DNA from: Stenotrophomonas rhizophila
GTDB lineage: Bacteria > Pseudomonadota > Gammaproteobacteria > Xanthomonadales > Xanthomonadaceae
Reading direction: 5' to 3'
Length of the DNA stretch: 64,000 nucleotides
Assembly: GCF_007667275.1 (NCBI RefSeq)
Contig: NZ_VDQT01000001.1
Location: 372,001 to 436,000, forward strand
Shown here: piece by piece, positions 34,523-44,448 of the stretch
Layout: each line of letters begins with the position of its first letter
How positions within the stretch are numbered: the first letter of the stretch is position 1
Made by a program: the position numbers and the translations under genes
The notes under the pieces: model-generated
Database searches by the model: none
Told to the model about the DNA's origin: nothing
Seen by the model: only the letters and a program-made list of their open reading frames with translations

Positions 34523-34852
34523 TTACCCGGCCTTTTCCATCGTGCACAACAGCGGATGCTGGTTCATGCGCGAGAATTCATTGACTTGGGCCACCTTGGA
34601 CTCGGCCACTTCACGGGTAAACACGCCGCAGACCCCGCGCCCACGGGTGTGCACGTTGAGCATCACCTGGGTGGCCTTTTCAAGGTCCATGGAGAAGAAG
34701 TGCTGCAGCACGGTCACGACGAAATCCATCGGGGTGTAGTCGTCGTTCAACAGCATGACCTGGTAGAACGGCGGCGGCGCGACCTCCGGCCGGGCCGGTT
34801 CCAGCGCTACGCCGTGGTCGTGGTGGGGTTCTTGGGAGGGCTCGCGAGGCAT
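34523..34852 (-). CDS. clpS: ClpS adaptor protein
   Basis: This 109-residue adaptor hands N-degron proteins to ClpAP. After a disordered His-rich N-terminus, the core reads [28 protein letters not shown] (the [10 protein letters not shown] ligand pocket), [28 protein letters not shown] and a conserved C-terminal [10 protein letters not shown]. The ATG at 34852 gives a complete product. Aat, ClpS and ClpA in this window together form the Leu/Phe branch of the N-end rule pathway. Confidence 0.96.
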   Translation of the reverse strand: MPREPSQEPHHDHGVALEPARPEVAPPPFYQVMLLNDDYTPMDFVVTVLQHFFSMDLEKATQVMLNVHTRGRGVCGVFTREVAESKVAQVNEFSRMNQHPLLCTMEKAG

Positions 34853-34946
34853 CCGCCCATTATAAACGCCGGACCGGCCGGATTGGACGTTGCCCCCCTG
34901 CCCCCGTCACAATCCGTGCATGAGCATCGACTTTCACAGGGATTTC

Positions 34947-35411
34947 ATGAAAAGGATTGCCACCGCGCTCCTGTTCGCCGCCGCCGTGTCCGGGGCCCAG
35001 GCAGCAACACCCGACCCGGGCGTCGGCCGCGTGCTGGATACACTGAAGTACCCCTACGAGATCGACGAGGATGGCGACTACAAGCTGCTGTTCGACGTGG
35101 AAGGCGACCGCACTCAGCTGGTGTTCGTGCGCTCGACGGTGGAGGAATATGGCAAGCACAGGATCCGCGAGATCTGGTCGCCCGGCTACAACGCGCCGGG
35201 CAAGCAGTTCTCCGCCGCCATCGCCAACCGCCTGCTGGAAGACTCGCAGGACGCCAAGCTGGGCGCCTGGGTCAAGCAGGACCAGCTGGCCATGTTCGTG
35301 GTGAAAGTGGATGCCAACGCCAGCGCCGATGCGCTGGGTGATGCCATCGACGCGGCCATGAACACCGCCGATGCCATGGAACTTGAACTGACCGGAACGG
35401 ACGAGTACTGA
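34947..35411 (+). CDS. Small exported protein, YbjN-like
   Basis: This 154-residue protein has a signal peptide MKRIATALLFAAAVSGAQAA. The mature part VLDTLKYPYEIDEDGDYKLLFDVEGDRTQLVFVRS and AAIANRLLEDSQDAKLGAWVKQDQ resembles the YbjN / type III secretion chaperone-like fold, in which a short beta-sheet is flanked by helices. That call is tentative. The ATG at 34947 follows AGGGA. It is one base from the Nudix GTG and probably co-transcribed with it. Confidence 0.72.
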   Translation: MKRIATALLFAAAVSGAQAATPDPGVGRVLDTLKYPYEIDEDGDYKLLFDVEGDRTQLVFVRSTVEEYGKHRIREIWSPGYNAPGKQFSAAIANRLLEDSQDAKLGAWVKQDQLAMFVVKVDANASADALGDAIDAAMNTADAMELELTGTDEY

Positions 35412-35412
35412 C

Positions 35413-35874
35413 GTGAACGAAGTGCAGGACCTGCGCTGGGCGCCGCATGTCACCGTGGCCACCGTGGTGGCCAGGGACGGGCGCCTGTTGCTGGTGGAAG
35501 AAGCCATCGACGGCCGCGCCGTGCTGAATCAGCCGGCGGGCCACCTCGAGCCGGGCGAAAGCCTGGCCGCCGCCGCCGTGCGCGAAACCCTGGAGGAATC
35601 GGGCTGGACGGTGCGCCTGACCGCCTTCATCGGCACCTATCAGTGGACCGCGCCGGACGGCACGCCGTTCCTGCGCTTCGCCTACGCTGCCGAGCCGGTG
35701 TCGCATGACCCGGACCGGCCGTTGGACACCGGCATCCTGCGCGCGCTGTGGCTGGACCCGGCCGAGCTGCAGGCCACCCCCTCGCGCCTGCGCAGCCCCT
35801 TGGTCTGGGAGGTCGTGGCCGACTTCCTGGCCGGCCATCGCCACCCGCTGAGCCTGGTCAGGGAGGTCGCATGA
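35413..35874 (+). CDS. nudJ: Nudix hydrolase, NudJ-like
   Basis: This 153-residue pyrophosphatase has an intact Nudix box [22 protein letters not shown] (about 43-65). NudJ (YmfB) hydrolyses thiamine or nucleoside pyrophosphates, and is typically encoded immediately upstream of mnmA and hflD, as here. The start is a GTG at 35413 one base after the previous stop, and the end overlaps mnmA by four bases (ATGA). Product length matches NudJ. Confidence 0.88.
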   Translation: MNEVQDLRWAPHVTVATVVARDGRLLLVEEAIDGRAVLNQPAGHLEPGESLAAAAVRETLEESGWTVRLTAFIGTYQWTAPDGTPFLRFAYAAEPVSHDPDRPLDTGILRALWLDPAELQATPSRLRSPLVWEVVADFLAGHRHPLSLVREVA

Positions 35875-37010
35875 GCACCCCGCGCATCATGGTCGGCGTG
35901 TCCGGTGGCGTGGATTCGTCCGTCGCCGCCTGGCGGCTGGTCCAGCAGGGCGAGCCGGTGGCCGGACTGTTCATGCAGAACTGGGCCGATGACGGCAGCG
36001 GCGACTGCCGCGCCGAGGACGACCGCCGCGACGCCGTCGCGGTGTGTGGCCTGCTCGACATTCCGTTCCATTTCCGCGACTTCTCCAGCGAGTACTGGGA
36101 GGGGGTGTTCGCGCATTTCCTGGCCGAGTACGCCGCTGGGCGCACCCCCAACCCGGACGTGCTGTGCAACCGCGAGGTGAAGTTCAAGCACTTCCTGGAT
36201 GCCGCCCGCGAGCTGGGGGCCGAGCGCATCGCCACCGGCCACTACGCCCGCGTGGCCCGGCTGGATGGGCAGTGGGCGCTGCTGCGCGGCGCCGACCGCA
36301 GCAAGGACCAGAGCTACTTCCTGCACCAGCTTGGCCAGACCCAGCTGGCCGCCACCCTGTTCCCGATCGGCGACCTGCAGAAGAACGACCTGCGCCGGAT
36401 CGCCCGCGACGCGCGCCTGCCCACCCATGCCAAGAAGGATTCCACCGGCATCTGCTTCATCGGCGAGCGTGACTTCCGCGAATTCCTGGGCCGCTACCTG
36501 CCCGCGCGCAGCGGCCCGATCCAGGACCCGGACGGCACGGTCATCGCCGAACACCCCGGCGTGTTCTATTTCACGCTGGGCCAGCGCGAGGGCCTGAACA
36601 TCGGCGGCGTGCGCGGCCGCCCGGCGGCGCCGTGGTACGTGGTCGGCAAGGACGTGGCCAGCAATGTGCTGTACGTGGACCAGGACCGGGAAAGCCCGTG
36701 GCTGCAGTCGACCCGGCTGCACTCGGAAACCGCGCACTGGATCGCCGGCGCCCCGCCCGCCCGCAGTTTCGAGTGCACGGCGCAGACCCGCTACCGCCAG
36801 CCGGACGAACCGTGCACGGTGCGGGTCCGTGACGATGGCACCGTTGACGTGCGCTTCGCGCGGCCGCAGCGCGCCGTCACCCCCGGCCAATCCCTGGTGC
36901 TGTATGACGACGAGGTCTGCCTCGGTGGCGCGGTCATCGCCGCCACCGACGCCCCGCTGGAACAGCGCCTGCGCACCGCCCCTTCCCCCTTCGAGGTATC
37001 TGCTGCATGA
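35871..37010 (+). CDS. mnmA: tRNA-specific 2-thiouridylase MnmA
   Basis: This 379-residue enzyme makes 2-thiouridine at wobble position 34 of Lys, Glu and Gln tRNAs. The PP-loop is GVSGGVDSS (about 9-17), the catalytic Cys99 is in [12 protein letters not shown] and the persulfide Cys195 in [12 protein letters not shown], both present. The C-terminal barrel domains follow (about 210-379). It overlaps nudJ and hflD by ATGA, forming a tight operon. Confidence 0.96.
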   Translation: MSTPRIMVGVSGGVDSSVAAWRLVQQGEPVAGLFMQNWADDGSGDCRAEDDRRDAVAVCGLLDIPFHFRDFSSEYWEGVFAHFLAEYAAGRTPNPDVLCNREVKFKHFLDAARELGAERIATGHYARVARLDGQWALLRGADRSKDQSYFLHQLGQTQLAATLFPIGDLQKNDLRRIARDARLPTHAKKDSTGICFIGERDFREFLGRYLPARSGPIQDPDGTVIAEHPGVFYFTLGQREGLNIGGVRGRPAAPWYVVGKDVASNVLYVDQDRESPWLQSTRLHSETAHWIAGAPPARSFECTAQTRYRQPDEPCTVRVRDDGTVDVRFARPQRAVTPGQSLVLYDDEVCLGGAVIAATDAPLEQRLRTAPSPFEVSAA

Positions 37011-37621
37011 GTTTTTCGATCGACGACCGCGTCCTTGCCCTGGCCGGCATTGCCCAGGCACTGCAGCAGGTGCGCCGCATCGCCGAAACCGGCCATTCCG
37101 AGGCCAGCGTGGTCCGTACCGCGATCGACAGCGTGTTCCGGATCGACGCGGACAGCCCGCAGGCCGTATACGGCAGCGCGGCCAATGTGGCGCCGGGCCT
37201 GCGCCTGCTGCACAACTATTTCCGCAGCCAGGGCCAGGACGACATCCTGCCGCGGCTGGCGCTGGCGGTGCTGCAGTTGGAGCGTCGCTTCGTCCGTGAG
37301 AATGCGGTGGTCGACCAGGTCAGCGAGGGCATCGCCCGCGCCCGGCGCCAGGCGCTGGCGCTGAACGACAGTGCCCATCCCGACGTGCTGGCCAGCCTGG
37401 GCGGGCTGTATGCCGACACCATCAGCCATCTCAAGCCGCGGGTGATGGTGCAGGGCAACCCGCATTACCTGGGCCAGGCCGGGGTGGTGGCGGAGATCCG
37501 CGCGCTGCTGCTGGCGGCGGTGCGTTCGGCGGTGCTGTGGCGCCAGACCGGCGGCCAGTACTGGGATTTCCTGATCTCGCGCAAGGCGATGATCGAGGCG
37601 GTTGACCGTCAGTTGCGATAG
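37007..37621 (+). CDS. hflD: High-frequency lysogenization protein HflD
   Basis: This 204-residue helical membrane-associated protein starts in the mnmA stop (ATGA). Features: [54 protein letters not shown] and the end [15 protein letters not shown]. In E. coli it affects lambda CII; its cell role is unclear, but mnmA-hflD(-purB) order is conserved in gammaproteobacteria. Confidence 0.93.
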   Translation: MSFSIDDRVLALAGIAQALQQVRRIAETGHSEASVVRTAIDSVFRIDADSPQAVYGSAANVAPGLRLLHNYFRSQGQDDILPRLALAVLQLERRFVRENAVVDQVSEGIARARRQALALNDSAHPDVLASLGGLYADTISHLKPRVMVQGNPHYLGQAGVVAEIRALLLAAVRSAVLWRQTGGQYWDFLISRKAMIEAVDRQLR

Positions 37622-37672
37622 AAGGCGTGAAGGCATGGCGCAGGAAAAACGTGCGCCGTGCCTAAAGCAATC

Positions 37673-37699
37673 GGGGGTACGGCCGATACATTCTCCGTG
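37673..37699 (+). promoter_or_regulatory. Sigma-28 promoter of the MCP gene
   Basis: TAAAGCAA (37673-37680), an 11-base spacer and GCCGATAC (37692-37699) give a near-consensus FliA promoter, ending 19 bases before the ATG. Confidence 0.78.
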
Positions 37700-37718
37700 C
37701 ACCTCCCCGAGAACGTTT

Positions 37719-38909
37719 ATGTACTCACGCCTTTTCACTAGTCTGGCCGCCCCCCTGGTCCTGACCCTGCTGCTTCCTTTCGCGATCGGCTTCGACTGGC
37801 CGGCCGCCCTCACCTGGGCGCTGCTGACCACGATGACCCTGAGTTGGCTGGGCTTTGCCTGGTGGACCGCCCGCGCCCAGACCCAGCGTTCGCCGGAACA
37901 CGCGCGCCTGATGCGTGAGCAGGACCAGCTGCTGACCGAGCTGCGTACCTTCGTCGGCAACGAAATCGACGGATCGCGGGGCGAGATCGAACGCGCCCGT
38001 GACCTGATCCGCCAGGCCGTGGCCGGCCTCGGCGGCAGCTTCGACGCGATGAACCGCAAGTCACGCCAGCAGAGCCAGGCGCTGGCCCGCATCGTCGACC
38101 GCGCCGGTGAAGACGGTGGCGCCGGCGTCGACGTGGCCCGCTTCGCCCAGCACGCCAGCAACCGCATGGAACAGCTGGTGGAAGCGCTGGAACAGGTCAG
38201 TGGCCAGAGCAGCACCACCGTGCAGCACATCGACCAGATGGCGCAGCACCTGGATGGGATCTTCTCGCTGCTGGAAGACGTCAAGTCGATCGCCGACCAG
38301 ACCAACCTGCTGGCGCTGAACGCGGCCATCGAAGCGGCGCGTGCCGGTGAAGCCGGTCGCGGCTTCGCCGTGGTGGCCGACGAGGTGCGCAATCTGTCCG
38401 AGCGCTCCACCACCTTCAACGAGCAGATCCGCAAGCTGGCGCACAGCTCCAAGGACGCCATCGCCAAGGTCCGCGAAACGGTCTCGAACATGGCCTCGCG
38501 CGACATGGACCGCTCCCGCGAAGCGCGTCACGAAGCGGCAGCGATGCTGGACAACGTGGCCCAGATCAATGCGTCGCTGGGCGATGGCATGCGCGAGATT
38601 TCCGAGTGCGGCCGTGCCATCGACAGCAGCGTGGCCGAAGCGGTACGCGCCCTGCAGTTCGAGGACATCGCCACCCAGGCCCTGGGCGGCGTCCACACCC
38701 ACCTGGACCGCCTGACCTCGATCAACCGCGAAGCGGTCGGCCTGCAGGAGCTGCTGCACCGCAATGGCGGCGTGTTCGACGCCGAGGTGGCCACGGCCCT
38801 GCAGCGCACCGGCAACCGCCTGCGCGACATGCGCAGCGAGTGGGAGCGCCCGCCGCACAAGCCGGTGAGCCAGCAGAGCATGGCCGCCGGCGCGGTGGAA
38901 CTGTTCTGA
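37719..38909 (+). CDS. Membrane-anchored methyl-accepting chemotaxis-type protein
   Basis: This 396-residue protein has two close N-terminal transmembrane segments (about 8-55) and no periplasmic sensor, then a coiled-coil and MCP signalling domain with the near-invariant hairpin [40 protein letters not shown] (about 230-268). It likely signals to CheA/CheW from a cytoplasmic or membrane cue. A near-consensus sigma-28 promoter (37673-37699) controls it. An earlier start overlapping hflD would contain that promoter, so the ATG at 37719 is chosen. Confidence 0.88.
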   Translation: MYSRLFTSLAAPLVLTLLLPFAIGFDWPAALTWALLTTMTLSWLGFAWWTARAQTQRSPEHARLMREQDQLLTELRTFVGNEIDGSRGEIERARDLIRQAVAGLGGSFDAMNRKSRQQSQALARIVDRAGEDGGAGVDVARFAQHASNRMEQLVEALEQVSGQSSTTVQHIDQMAQHLDGIFSLLEDVKSIADQTNLLALNAAIEAARAGEAGRGFAVVADEVRNLSERSTTFNEQIRKLAHSSKDAIAKVRETVSNMASRDMDRSREARHEAAAMLDNVAQINASLGDGMREISECGRAIDSSVAEAVRALQFEDIATQALGGVHTHLDRLTSINREAVGLQELLHRNGGVFDAEVATALQRTGNRLRDMRSEWERPPHKPVSQQSMAAGAVELF

Positions 38910-38942
38910 TCCCCGTACCACGCCGATAATGGCACCCACGAT

Positions 38943-38966
38943 GGCCCCGGCATGTCCGGGGCCTTC
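38943..38966 (+). terminator. Hairpin after the MCP gene
   Basis: GGCCCCGG (38943-38950) pairs with CCGGGGCC (38956-38963), then TTC, 34 bases past the stop. The U-tract is short, so termination may be partial. Confidence 0.5.
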
Positions 38967-39006
38967 GTGCGTGTAGTTCCCGGCCCCTCCTGCTGAAGAT
39001 CGCCGC

Positions 39007-39264
39007 ATGTTGTTGAACGCCACCCCCAGCCAGGTCATCCCCGCCGGTAACGGTGCGTCGCCCGACGCGGCGGGCGACATCGCCCATCCTGCCCCGGTTC
39101 CCGTGGCGCCGAAGAGCGGCCGCACGCTGCTGGCCGTGCTGGAACAGCAGGCGCAGCGTGAACTGGCTGGATTGATGGCCACGGCACCGGCGCCCGCGCC
39201 ACTGGATCCCGCGCTGGCGGGATTGGCGTGGGACCTGGGGTTGAGCGGCGACATGATCGAATGA
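39007..39264 (+). CDS. Small Ala/Pro-rich protein of unknown function
   Basis: This 85-residue protein has no signal peptide or membrane segment. A Pro/Ala-rich N-terminus (about 10-35) precedes a helix-forming segment, SGRTLLAVLEQQAQRELAGLM, and an end LDPALAGLAWDLGLSGDMIE. I do not recognise it. It lies between the MCP gene and the convergent c-di-GMP gene. No strong RBS is visible, and it could be a chance ORF. Confidence 0.45.
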   Translation: MLLNATPSQVIPAGNGASPDAAGDIAHPAPVPVAPKSGRTLLAVLEQQAQRELAGLMATAPAPAPLDPALAGLAWDLGLSGDMIE

Positions 39265-39314
39265 TCCGGCTCGCGATGGACGCGTAACGGTTCGGGCCGA
39301 GCCGGCAACAAACA

Positions 39315-39331
39315 AGGGCCCAGCGGGCCCC
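39315..39331 (-). terminator. Candidate terminator of the GGDEF-EAL gene
   Basis: GGGCCC-AGC-GGGCCC followed on the minus strand by CTTGTTTG. It lies 63 bases past the gene end with a SMAG-like element between. Confidence 0.45.
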
Positions 39332-39361
39332 GAGTCAATCCACCCTACGCACCGGGCACCG

Positions 39362-39390
39362 GTAGCGCCGGCCGTTGGCCGGCCCACGCG
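39362..39390 (+). repeat. GTAG-headed palindrome (SMAG-like), CCGGCC type
   Basis: GTAGC followed by GCCGGCC-GTT-GGCCGGC, the plus-strand copy of the type at 30911 and 34457. Confidence 0.78.
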
Positions 39391-39393
39391 CCC

Positions 39394-42198
39394 TCAAGGC
39401 GCAACTGGAATCCGCAATGCGTCGCCGGGCACCGCGGCCATCGGCACCGCCTGCGCGCCGCCGTTCTTCAACCACTGCGCCAGATCGCGCGGGGTCAGCG
39501 GCCGGGAATACAGGTAGCCCTGGATCTCATCGCAGCCCTGGCGGCGCAGCATCGCTTCTTCCTGCTCGGTCTCCACGCCTTCAGCGACCACTTTCATGCC
39601 CAGGGCGTGGCCCAGGTGCACGATCGCCTGGGTGACTTCGGCGGTGCCGGTGTCGTGCAGCATGCCCTGCACGAAGCTGCGGTCGATCTTCAGGCGCCCC
39701 ACCGGGAACCGGTTGAGGTAATGCAGGTTGGAGAAGCCGGTGCCGAAATCGTCCACCGCCAGCGGCACGCCATGCCGTTCCAGCACGTCGAAACAGTGCC
39801 GCAGCACGTCGGTGTCGCGGATCAGCGCCGATTCGGTCAGTTCCAGCTCAAGGCGCTGCGGCGCCCAGCCATGGGCGTGGCAGATGTCGATCACGCGCTC
39901 GGCGAACCCGCGGTCGCGCAGCTGTACGGCGGACACGTTCACCGCAATGCGGTCGAACACCAGCCCGGCACGGTCCCAGGCGGCCGCCTGGCGGCAGGCC
40001 TCGGCCAGCACCCAGTCGCCGATGCGGACGATTTCGCCGCACTTCTCGGCAATCGGTATGAACTCGGCCGGGCTGCAGTAGCCGATCCCGGGGCGGTGCC
40101 AGCGCAGCAGCGCTTCGATCGCCGGAGGCTGGTCGTGGGCGGCGTGCAGCAGCGGCTGGTAGGCCAGGCTGAACTCCTCGCGCTCGATCGCCCCGAGCAG
40201 GCCGTGCTCGATCTCCAGCTTGCGCTGGATCCGCAGCAGGGCGTCCTGGCTGTAGTACTGATAGGTATTGCGTCCGGCTTCCTTGGCCGCATGCATCGCG
40301 GCATCGGCCGCGCGCAGCAGCGTGTCGAAGTCGGTGCGTTCGTCGTCGAGCATCGCGATGCCCACGCTCGCCCCTACCTTCAAGGTGGTGTCGCCGCGTT
40401 GCAGCGGCTCGGCCAGCGAGGCGATCAGCTTGCGCGCCACGTGCCCGGCATCTTCCGGGTCGGCCAGGTCGCGCAGCACCACGATGAACTCGTCGCCGTT
40501 GAAGCGGCCGAACAGGTCGGCATTGCGCAGGTTCTGGTGCAGGCGTGACGCGGCCGCCTTGAGCAGCGCGTCGCCGGTGGCGTGGCCGAAGGTGTCGTTG
40601 ATGGTCTTGAAGCCGTCCAGGTCGATGAACAGCATCGCCAGCGCGGCGCCTCGGTCGCGCGCTTCCTCGATCGCATCGCCGGTCTGCTCGCGCAGCAGCA
40701 TGCGGTTGGGCAGGCCGGTGAGCAGGTCGTAATGGGCGAGCAGTTCGATCCGCTCATTGGCCTCGCGTTCGCGGGTGATGTCACGGAACAGCACCACGTA
40801 TCGGGTCGGCAGCCCATCGCGATGGTCCAGCTCGATCAGCACCTGCACCCAGATGCGCAGGCCGGACTGGCGGTAGAAGCACAGGTCCAGCTGTTCCGGC
40901 AGGCCGCCGGCGGCGATCCGGGCCAGCGCGGCTTCGAAGGCATCGCGCGAGTCCTGGGTATACAGCGCAAGCGCCTGGTCCAGGGTGATCGGCTCCTTGC
41001 GCAGCCCGTGGATGCGGTAGCACTCCTCGGTCCACTGCATGTGGCGGGTGGCCACGTCGATTTCGCAGCCTCCGATCCTGCCCAGCGCGGAGACCCGGTT
41101 GAGCAGTTCGGTACGCCAGCGGATCAGGGCGTCGGTCTGGTGCTGTTCGGTGATGTTCTGGACCTGGCCCAACAGGCGCTGGATGCGCCCGTCCGGGCCC
41201 AGCAGCGGCTGCATCCACACGCGCAGGTGCAGCACGCCTTCGGACCCGCGCGGCAGCTCCAGCGCCAGCATGCTGGGCTTGTTGTCGCGCAGCATGCGTC
41301 GCCAGGCCTGGCGCAGCAGGGTGCGCGAGCGCGGCGCGAGCAGGCGCAGCCAGTGCCTGCGCCCACCCAGCCGGGCGTCGCCGACACCGAGCAGGGCGCG
41401 GAACTCCGGCGACCACCAGAACTGGCGGCTGTCCGGGTCCCACGACCAGCTGCCCATGCTGGCGATGCGCTGCGCTTCACGCAGGTGCACCTGCTGCTCG
41501 CGCAGCAACGCTTCCATCTGTTTCTGCGCTTGGATGTCGGTATGCGTGCCGACCATGCGCAGCGGCTGGCCATCGACAGTACGCGCCACCACCCTGCCCC
41601 GGTCCAGCACCCAGCGCCAATCACCATCCGGGTGACGCACCCGGTACTGGGCCGCGTAGACCTCGCCTTCGCCGCGCAGGTGCGCGTCCAGCGCGGCGCG
41701 CACGGCAGCCTGGTCGTCGGGATGGACCGGCGCCAGCAGGGCGCGGCCGGCATCGGCGACGGCGTGCTCTTCGGCGCTGCCGGGCACATCGTCCCAGCGC
41801 CGGGAGCGGATCACCGCGTCGCTGGGCAGGTCCCAGTCCCAGAGGCCGTGCCCGGCGTGGTCCAACGCCACTTCCCAGCGGCTGCCGGCGTAGGCGGCAA
41901 CCGGTTCGGGGATGCTCAGGGTAAACGCCAGCAGGTTGCCGTCGGCGTCGTGCACGGCGCGCATCCATCCGTCGAAGCGCCCGCGCGGGCCACCGGGCAG
42001 CTGGCACGGGACCAGCCCGCCATCGGCGGCCAGCAGGCGCAGGTCCTCCAGCAGCTCGCCATAGGCCGCCACGGTTGCCGGCAGCCCATGCTCGCGCGCG
42101 GCCGGGTTGGCGGCCAGCGGGCGCCCGCTCCGGTCCAGGATGACCAGGGCCGACGCCAGGGGGTGCTGCAGCAGACTCGCGATGATGCCTTGGTCCAC
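39394..42198 (-). CDS. PAS-GGDEF-EAL c-di-GMP signalling protein
   Basis: This 934-residue cytosolic protein has several PAS/PAC segments (about 15-485, with repeats of the WRWVLDRGRVV and GRIQRLLGQVQNITE type), a GGDEF domain (about 495-650) and an EAL domain (about 670-915). The cyclase motif reads FNGDEF rather than GGDEF. The EAL residues are all there: EALLRW, NVSAVQL, ELTESAL, DDFGTGFSNL, KIDRSF and EGVETEQE. It is therefore a likely phosphodiesterase with a possibly active cyclase. The GTG at 42198 has GGAG nine bases upstream; a TTG at 42213 is the alternative. It is divergent from the RavS-like gene. Confidence 0.88.
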   Translation of the reverse strand: MDQGIIASLLQHPLASALVILDRSGRPLAANPAAREHGLPATVAAYGELLEDLRLLAADGGLVPCQLPGGPRGRFDGWMRAVHDADGNLLAFTLSIPEPVAAYAGSRWEVALDHAGHGLWDWDLPSDAVIRSRRWDDVPGSAEEHAVADAGRALLAPVHPDDQAAVRAALDAHLRGEGEVYAAQYRVRHPDGDWRWVLDRGRVVARTVDGQPLRMVGTHTDIQAQKQMEALLREQQVHLREAQRIASMGSWSWDPDSRQFWWSPEFRALLGVGDARLGGRRHWLRLLAPRSRTLLRQAWRRMLRDNKPSMLALELPRGSEGVLHLRVWMQPLLGPDGRIQRLLGQVQNITEQHQTDALIRWRTELLNRVSALGRIGGCEIDVATRHMQWTEECYRIHGLRKEPITLDQALALYTQDSRDAFEAALARIAAGGLPEQLDLCFYRQSGLRIWVQVLIELDHRDGLPTRYVVLFRDITREREANERIELLAHYDLLTGLPNRMLLREQTGDAIEEARDRGAALAMLFIDLDGFKTINDTFGHATGDALLKAAASRLHQNLRNADLFGRFNGDEFIVVLRDLADPEDAGHVARKLIASLAEPLQRGDTTLKVGASVGIAMLDDERTDFDTLLRAADAAMHAAKEAGRNTYQYYSQDALLRIQRKLEIEHGLLGAIEREEFSLAYQPLLHAAHDQPPAIEALLRWHRPGIGYCSPAEFIPIAEKCGEIVRIGDWVLAEACRQAAAWDRAGLVFDRIAVNVSAVQLRDRGFAERVIDICHAHGWAPQRLELELTESALIRDTDVLRHCFDVLERHGVPLAVDDFGTGFSNLHYLNRFPVGRLKIDRSFVQGMLHDTGTAEVTQAIVHLGHALGMKVVAEGVETEQEEAMLRRQGCDEIQGYLYSRPLTPRDLAQWLKNGGAQAVPMAAVPGDALRIPVAP

Positions 42199-42342
42199 GC
42201 GGTAGGACTCCAATTACGCACCCGACAGCCGGGAACGTAACCGTTAGCGGCGGAATGGCCGGATAGTTGAGTCCCGCGTGCGCCAACGGTGCTGCAGCCA
42301 CTACTATGGAGCGCCCCTTCCGCCCCGGTCCTGTCGCGCCCC

Positions 42343-44445
42343 ATGCCTGTCGTCCCGCCCGGCCCGCCCGCCCCGCCCCGTCGCGACCATCCGCTCGCAC
42401 GGGCCCTGCGCCGCGACCGCTTGCGGGTGGTCATCGGCTATCTGCTGCTGGCGCTGGTCTGGATCCTGTGCAGCGATGCGGCGGTGCAGATGCTGACCTC
42501 GGACCTGCCCACCGCCGCACGCTGGCAGACCGCCAAGGGCACGCTGTTCGTGCTGCTCAGCGGCACGCTGATCTACCTGCTGCTGCGCCCGCTGGCCCAG
42601 CACGTGCTGCATACGCACGTGCAACTGGAGCATTCCGAGCAGCGCCACCGCCAGCTGTTCGAAGGCAACCCGGGGCCGATCCTGGTCTACGACCTGGACA
42701 CGCTGGAGATCCTGGACGTCAATCCCGCGGCCAGCAGCCTGTTCGGCTGGACCCGTGAGGAGTTCACCGCGCTGCCGATGACCGCGTTGTGGCCGCCGGG
42801 CGACGAGGCCGCGCTGGCCGCCAAGCTCGAACAGATCCGGGCCCAGCCCGAGCAGCTGTGCGTGATTACCGCCGACCTGCTGCTCAAGGATGGCACCCCG
42901 CGCCGGATGGAGATGCGCAGCAACTACCTGGATTACGCCGGCCGCCCGGCGCGGCTGCTGATCGCGATCGACCGCACCCGCGAAGACCAGGCGCTGCGCC
43001 GCCGTGACCAGGCCCTGGCCCGGGTCGAGGAAGCGCACGAAATGGCGCGGATCGGTGCCTGGGAGTTCGAACCGGCCACCGGCCTGGGCCGCTATTCCAA
43101 CCAGGTGTACCACCTGCTGGGCCGGCGCCCGCCGGAGGCACGGCGCTGGCACCGCTTCGAGGAGCTGCTGGTGCCGGCCGACCCGGCCACGGCGGCGCTC
43201 ACCGAGCAGCTGCTGCAGGACATGCGCGGCGACGGGGTGCAGATCGACGTGCTGCTGCCGTTGCTGGCGATGGATGGGCGTGCGCTGATGGTGCACCTGC
43301 GCGCGGAGAGTGGCAGCGATGATGCCGGCCGCCCGCTGGTGCTGGGCACGCTGCAGGACGTGACCGAACGCGAACAGTCGCGGCGCCTGCTGCGCGAGCG
43401 CGAGGAGCAGTTCCGCGAGCTGGTGCGGGTGCTGCCGGACGGGGTGGTGATCCTGTCCGACGAACACGTGCTGTATGCCAATGCCTGCGCTGCGGCGCAG
43501 TTCGGCTACGGCCAGCACACCCTGCTGGGGGAGCCGCTGTCGGCGCTGGTGGTGGCCAGCGACCTAGCGCGGGTGCGCGCGCAGCTGTTCGCCAGCATTC
43601 CGCTGCCCAGCAGCGGCAGCGAAGTCATCGGCATGCGCCGGCTGGACGGCGAGCGTTTCCAGGCCGGGCTGGCGGTGGGCGAAGTGCGCTACGGCGGCCG
43701 CAACTGCAAGCTGCTGATCGTGCGCGACCTGAGCGAACCCGAACGCATCCGCGAGGCGCTGGAGACCAGCAACCGCGAGCTGCAGGCGATGGCCGGGCGG
43801 CTGTTCTCTCTGCAGGAGGACGAGCGCCGGGCGATCTCGCGCGACCTGCACGACGACATCGGCCAGGCGATCACGGCGATGAAGCTGTCGGCCTATGCGG
43901 CGCAGGACGAGGCCGATCCGCAGCGGCGCGGCGAGGACCTGGAACAGATCATCCAGCTGGCCGATGCGACGGTGGGCAAGCTGCGCGACATTTCCACCCT
44001 GCTGCGCCCGCCCCAGCTGGACGCGTTGGGCTTGGAGGCGGCGCTGCGCTGGCAGGCGGGGGTGTTGTTCCGTTCTTCGCCGATCGAGCTGCTGGCCGAC
44101 ATCCAGGCGCTGCCGCGCCGGCCCGAGGGCGACATCGAGCAGGCCTGCTTCCGCATCGCGCAGGAGAGCCTGACCAACGTGCTGCGCCACGCGCGCGCCA
44201 GCCAGGTGCACCTGAAGCTGCATGATGTGCACGATCACGGGCTGCACCTGCAGGTCCGCGACGACGGCGAGGGTTTCGACCCGGACGGTCCGCGCGGGCT
44301 GGGCCTGATCGTGATGCGCGAGCGCGCGCAGAGCGCCGGCGGCACCCTCAAGATCGAGTCGGCGCACGGCGCCGGCACCCTGGTCGACCTGTTCCTGCCT
44401 TATCGCAGCGACAGTACGACCGCCCCCGATACCCTGGAACATTGA
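42343..44445 (+). CDS. ravS: PAS sensor histidine kinase, RavS-like
   Basis: This 700-residue kinase has two N-terminal transmembrane helices (about 30-85), PAS domains (about 100-475) and a NarX-type dimerisation/phospho domain with DLHDDIGQAITAMKL (phospho-His in LHDD), then an HATPase with AQESLTNVLRHARA and DDGEGFD, GLGLIVMRERAQ. No receiver is fused. The gene ends three bases before the RavR-like gene, so they are a cognate pair. In Xanthomonas the RavS/RavR pair links environmental sensing to c-di-GMP turnover and virulence. The symbol is by architecture and context. The ATG at 42343 is chosen over an upstream GTG. Confidence 0.78.
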   Translation: MPVVPPGPPAPPRRDHPLARALRRDRLRVVIGYLLLALVWILCSDAAVQMLTSDLPTAARWQTAKGTLFVLLSGTLIYLLLRPLAQHVLHTHVQLEHSEQRHRQLFEGNPGPILVYDLDTLEILDVNPAASSLFGWTREEFTALPMTALWPPGDEAALAAKLEQIRAQPEQLCVITADLLLKDGTPRRMEMRSNYLDYAGRPARLLIAIDRTREDQALRRRDQALARVEEAHEMARIGAWEFEPATGLGRYSNQVYHLLGRRPPEARRWHRFEELLVPADPATAALTEQLLQDMRGDGVQIDVLLPLLAMDGRALMVHLRAESGSDDAGRPLVLGTLQDVTEREQSRRLLREREEQFRELVRVLPDGVVILSDEHVLYANACAAAQFGYGQHTLLGEPLSALVVASDLARVRAQLFASIPLPSSGSEVIGMRRLDGERFQAGLAVGEVRYGGRNCKLLIVRDLSEPERIREALETSNRELQAMAGRLFSLQEDERRAISRDLHDDIGQAITAMKLSAYAAQDEADPQRRGEDLEQIIQLADATVGKLRDISTLLRPPQLDALGLEAALRWQAGVLFRSSPIELLADIQALPRRPEGDIEQACFRIAQESLTNVLRHARASQVHLKLHDVHDHGLHLQVRDDGEGFDPDGPRGLGLIVMRERAQSAGGTLKIESAHGAGTLVDLFLPYRSDSTTAPDTLEH

Positions 44446-44448
44446 GTC

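Noticed and set aside
38930..38960. GCCGATAA near 38930 as a sigma-28 promoter for the small gene at 39007
   Set aside because: The -10 is perfect, but no TAAAG-like box lies at the required distance, and a hairpin follows between it and the gene.
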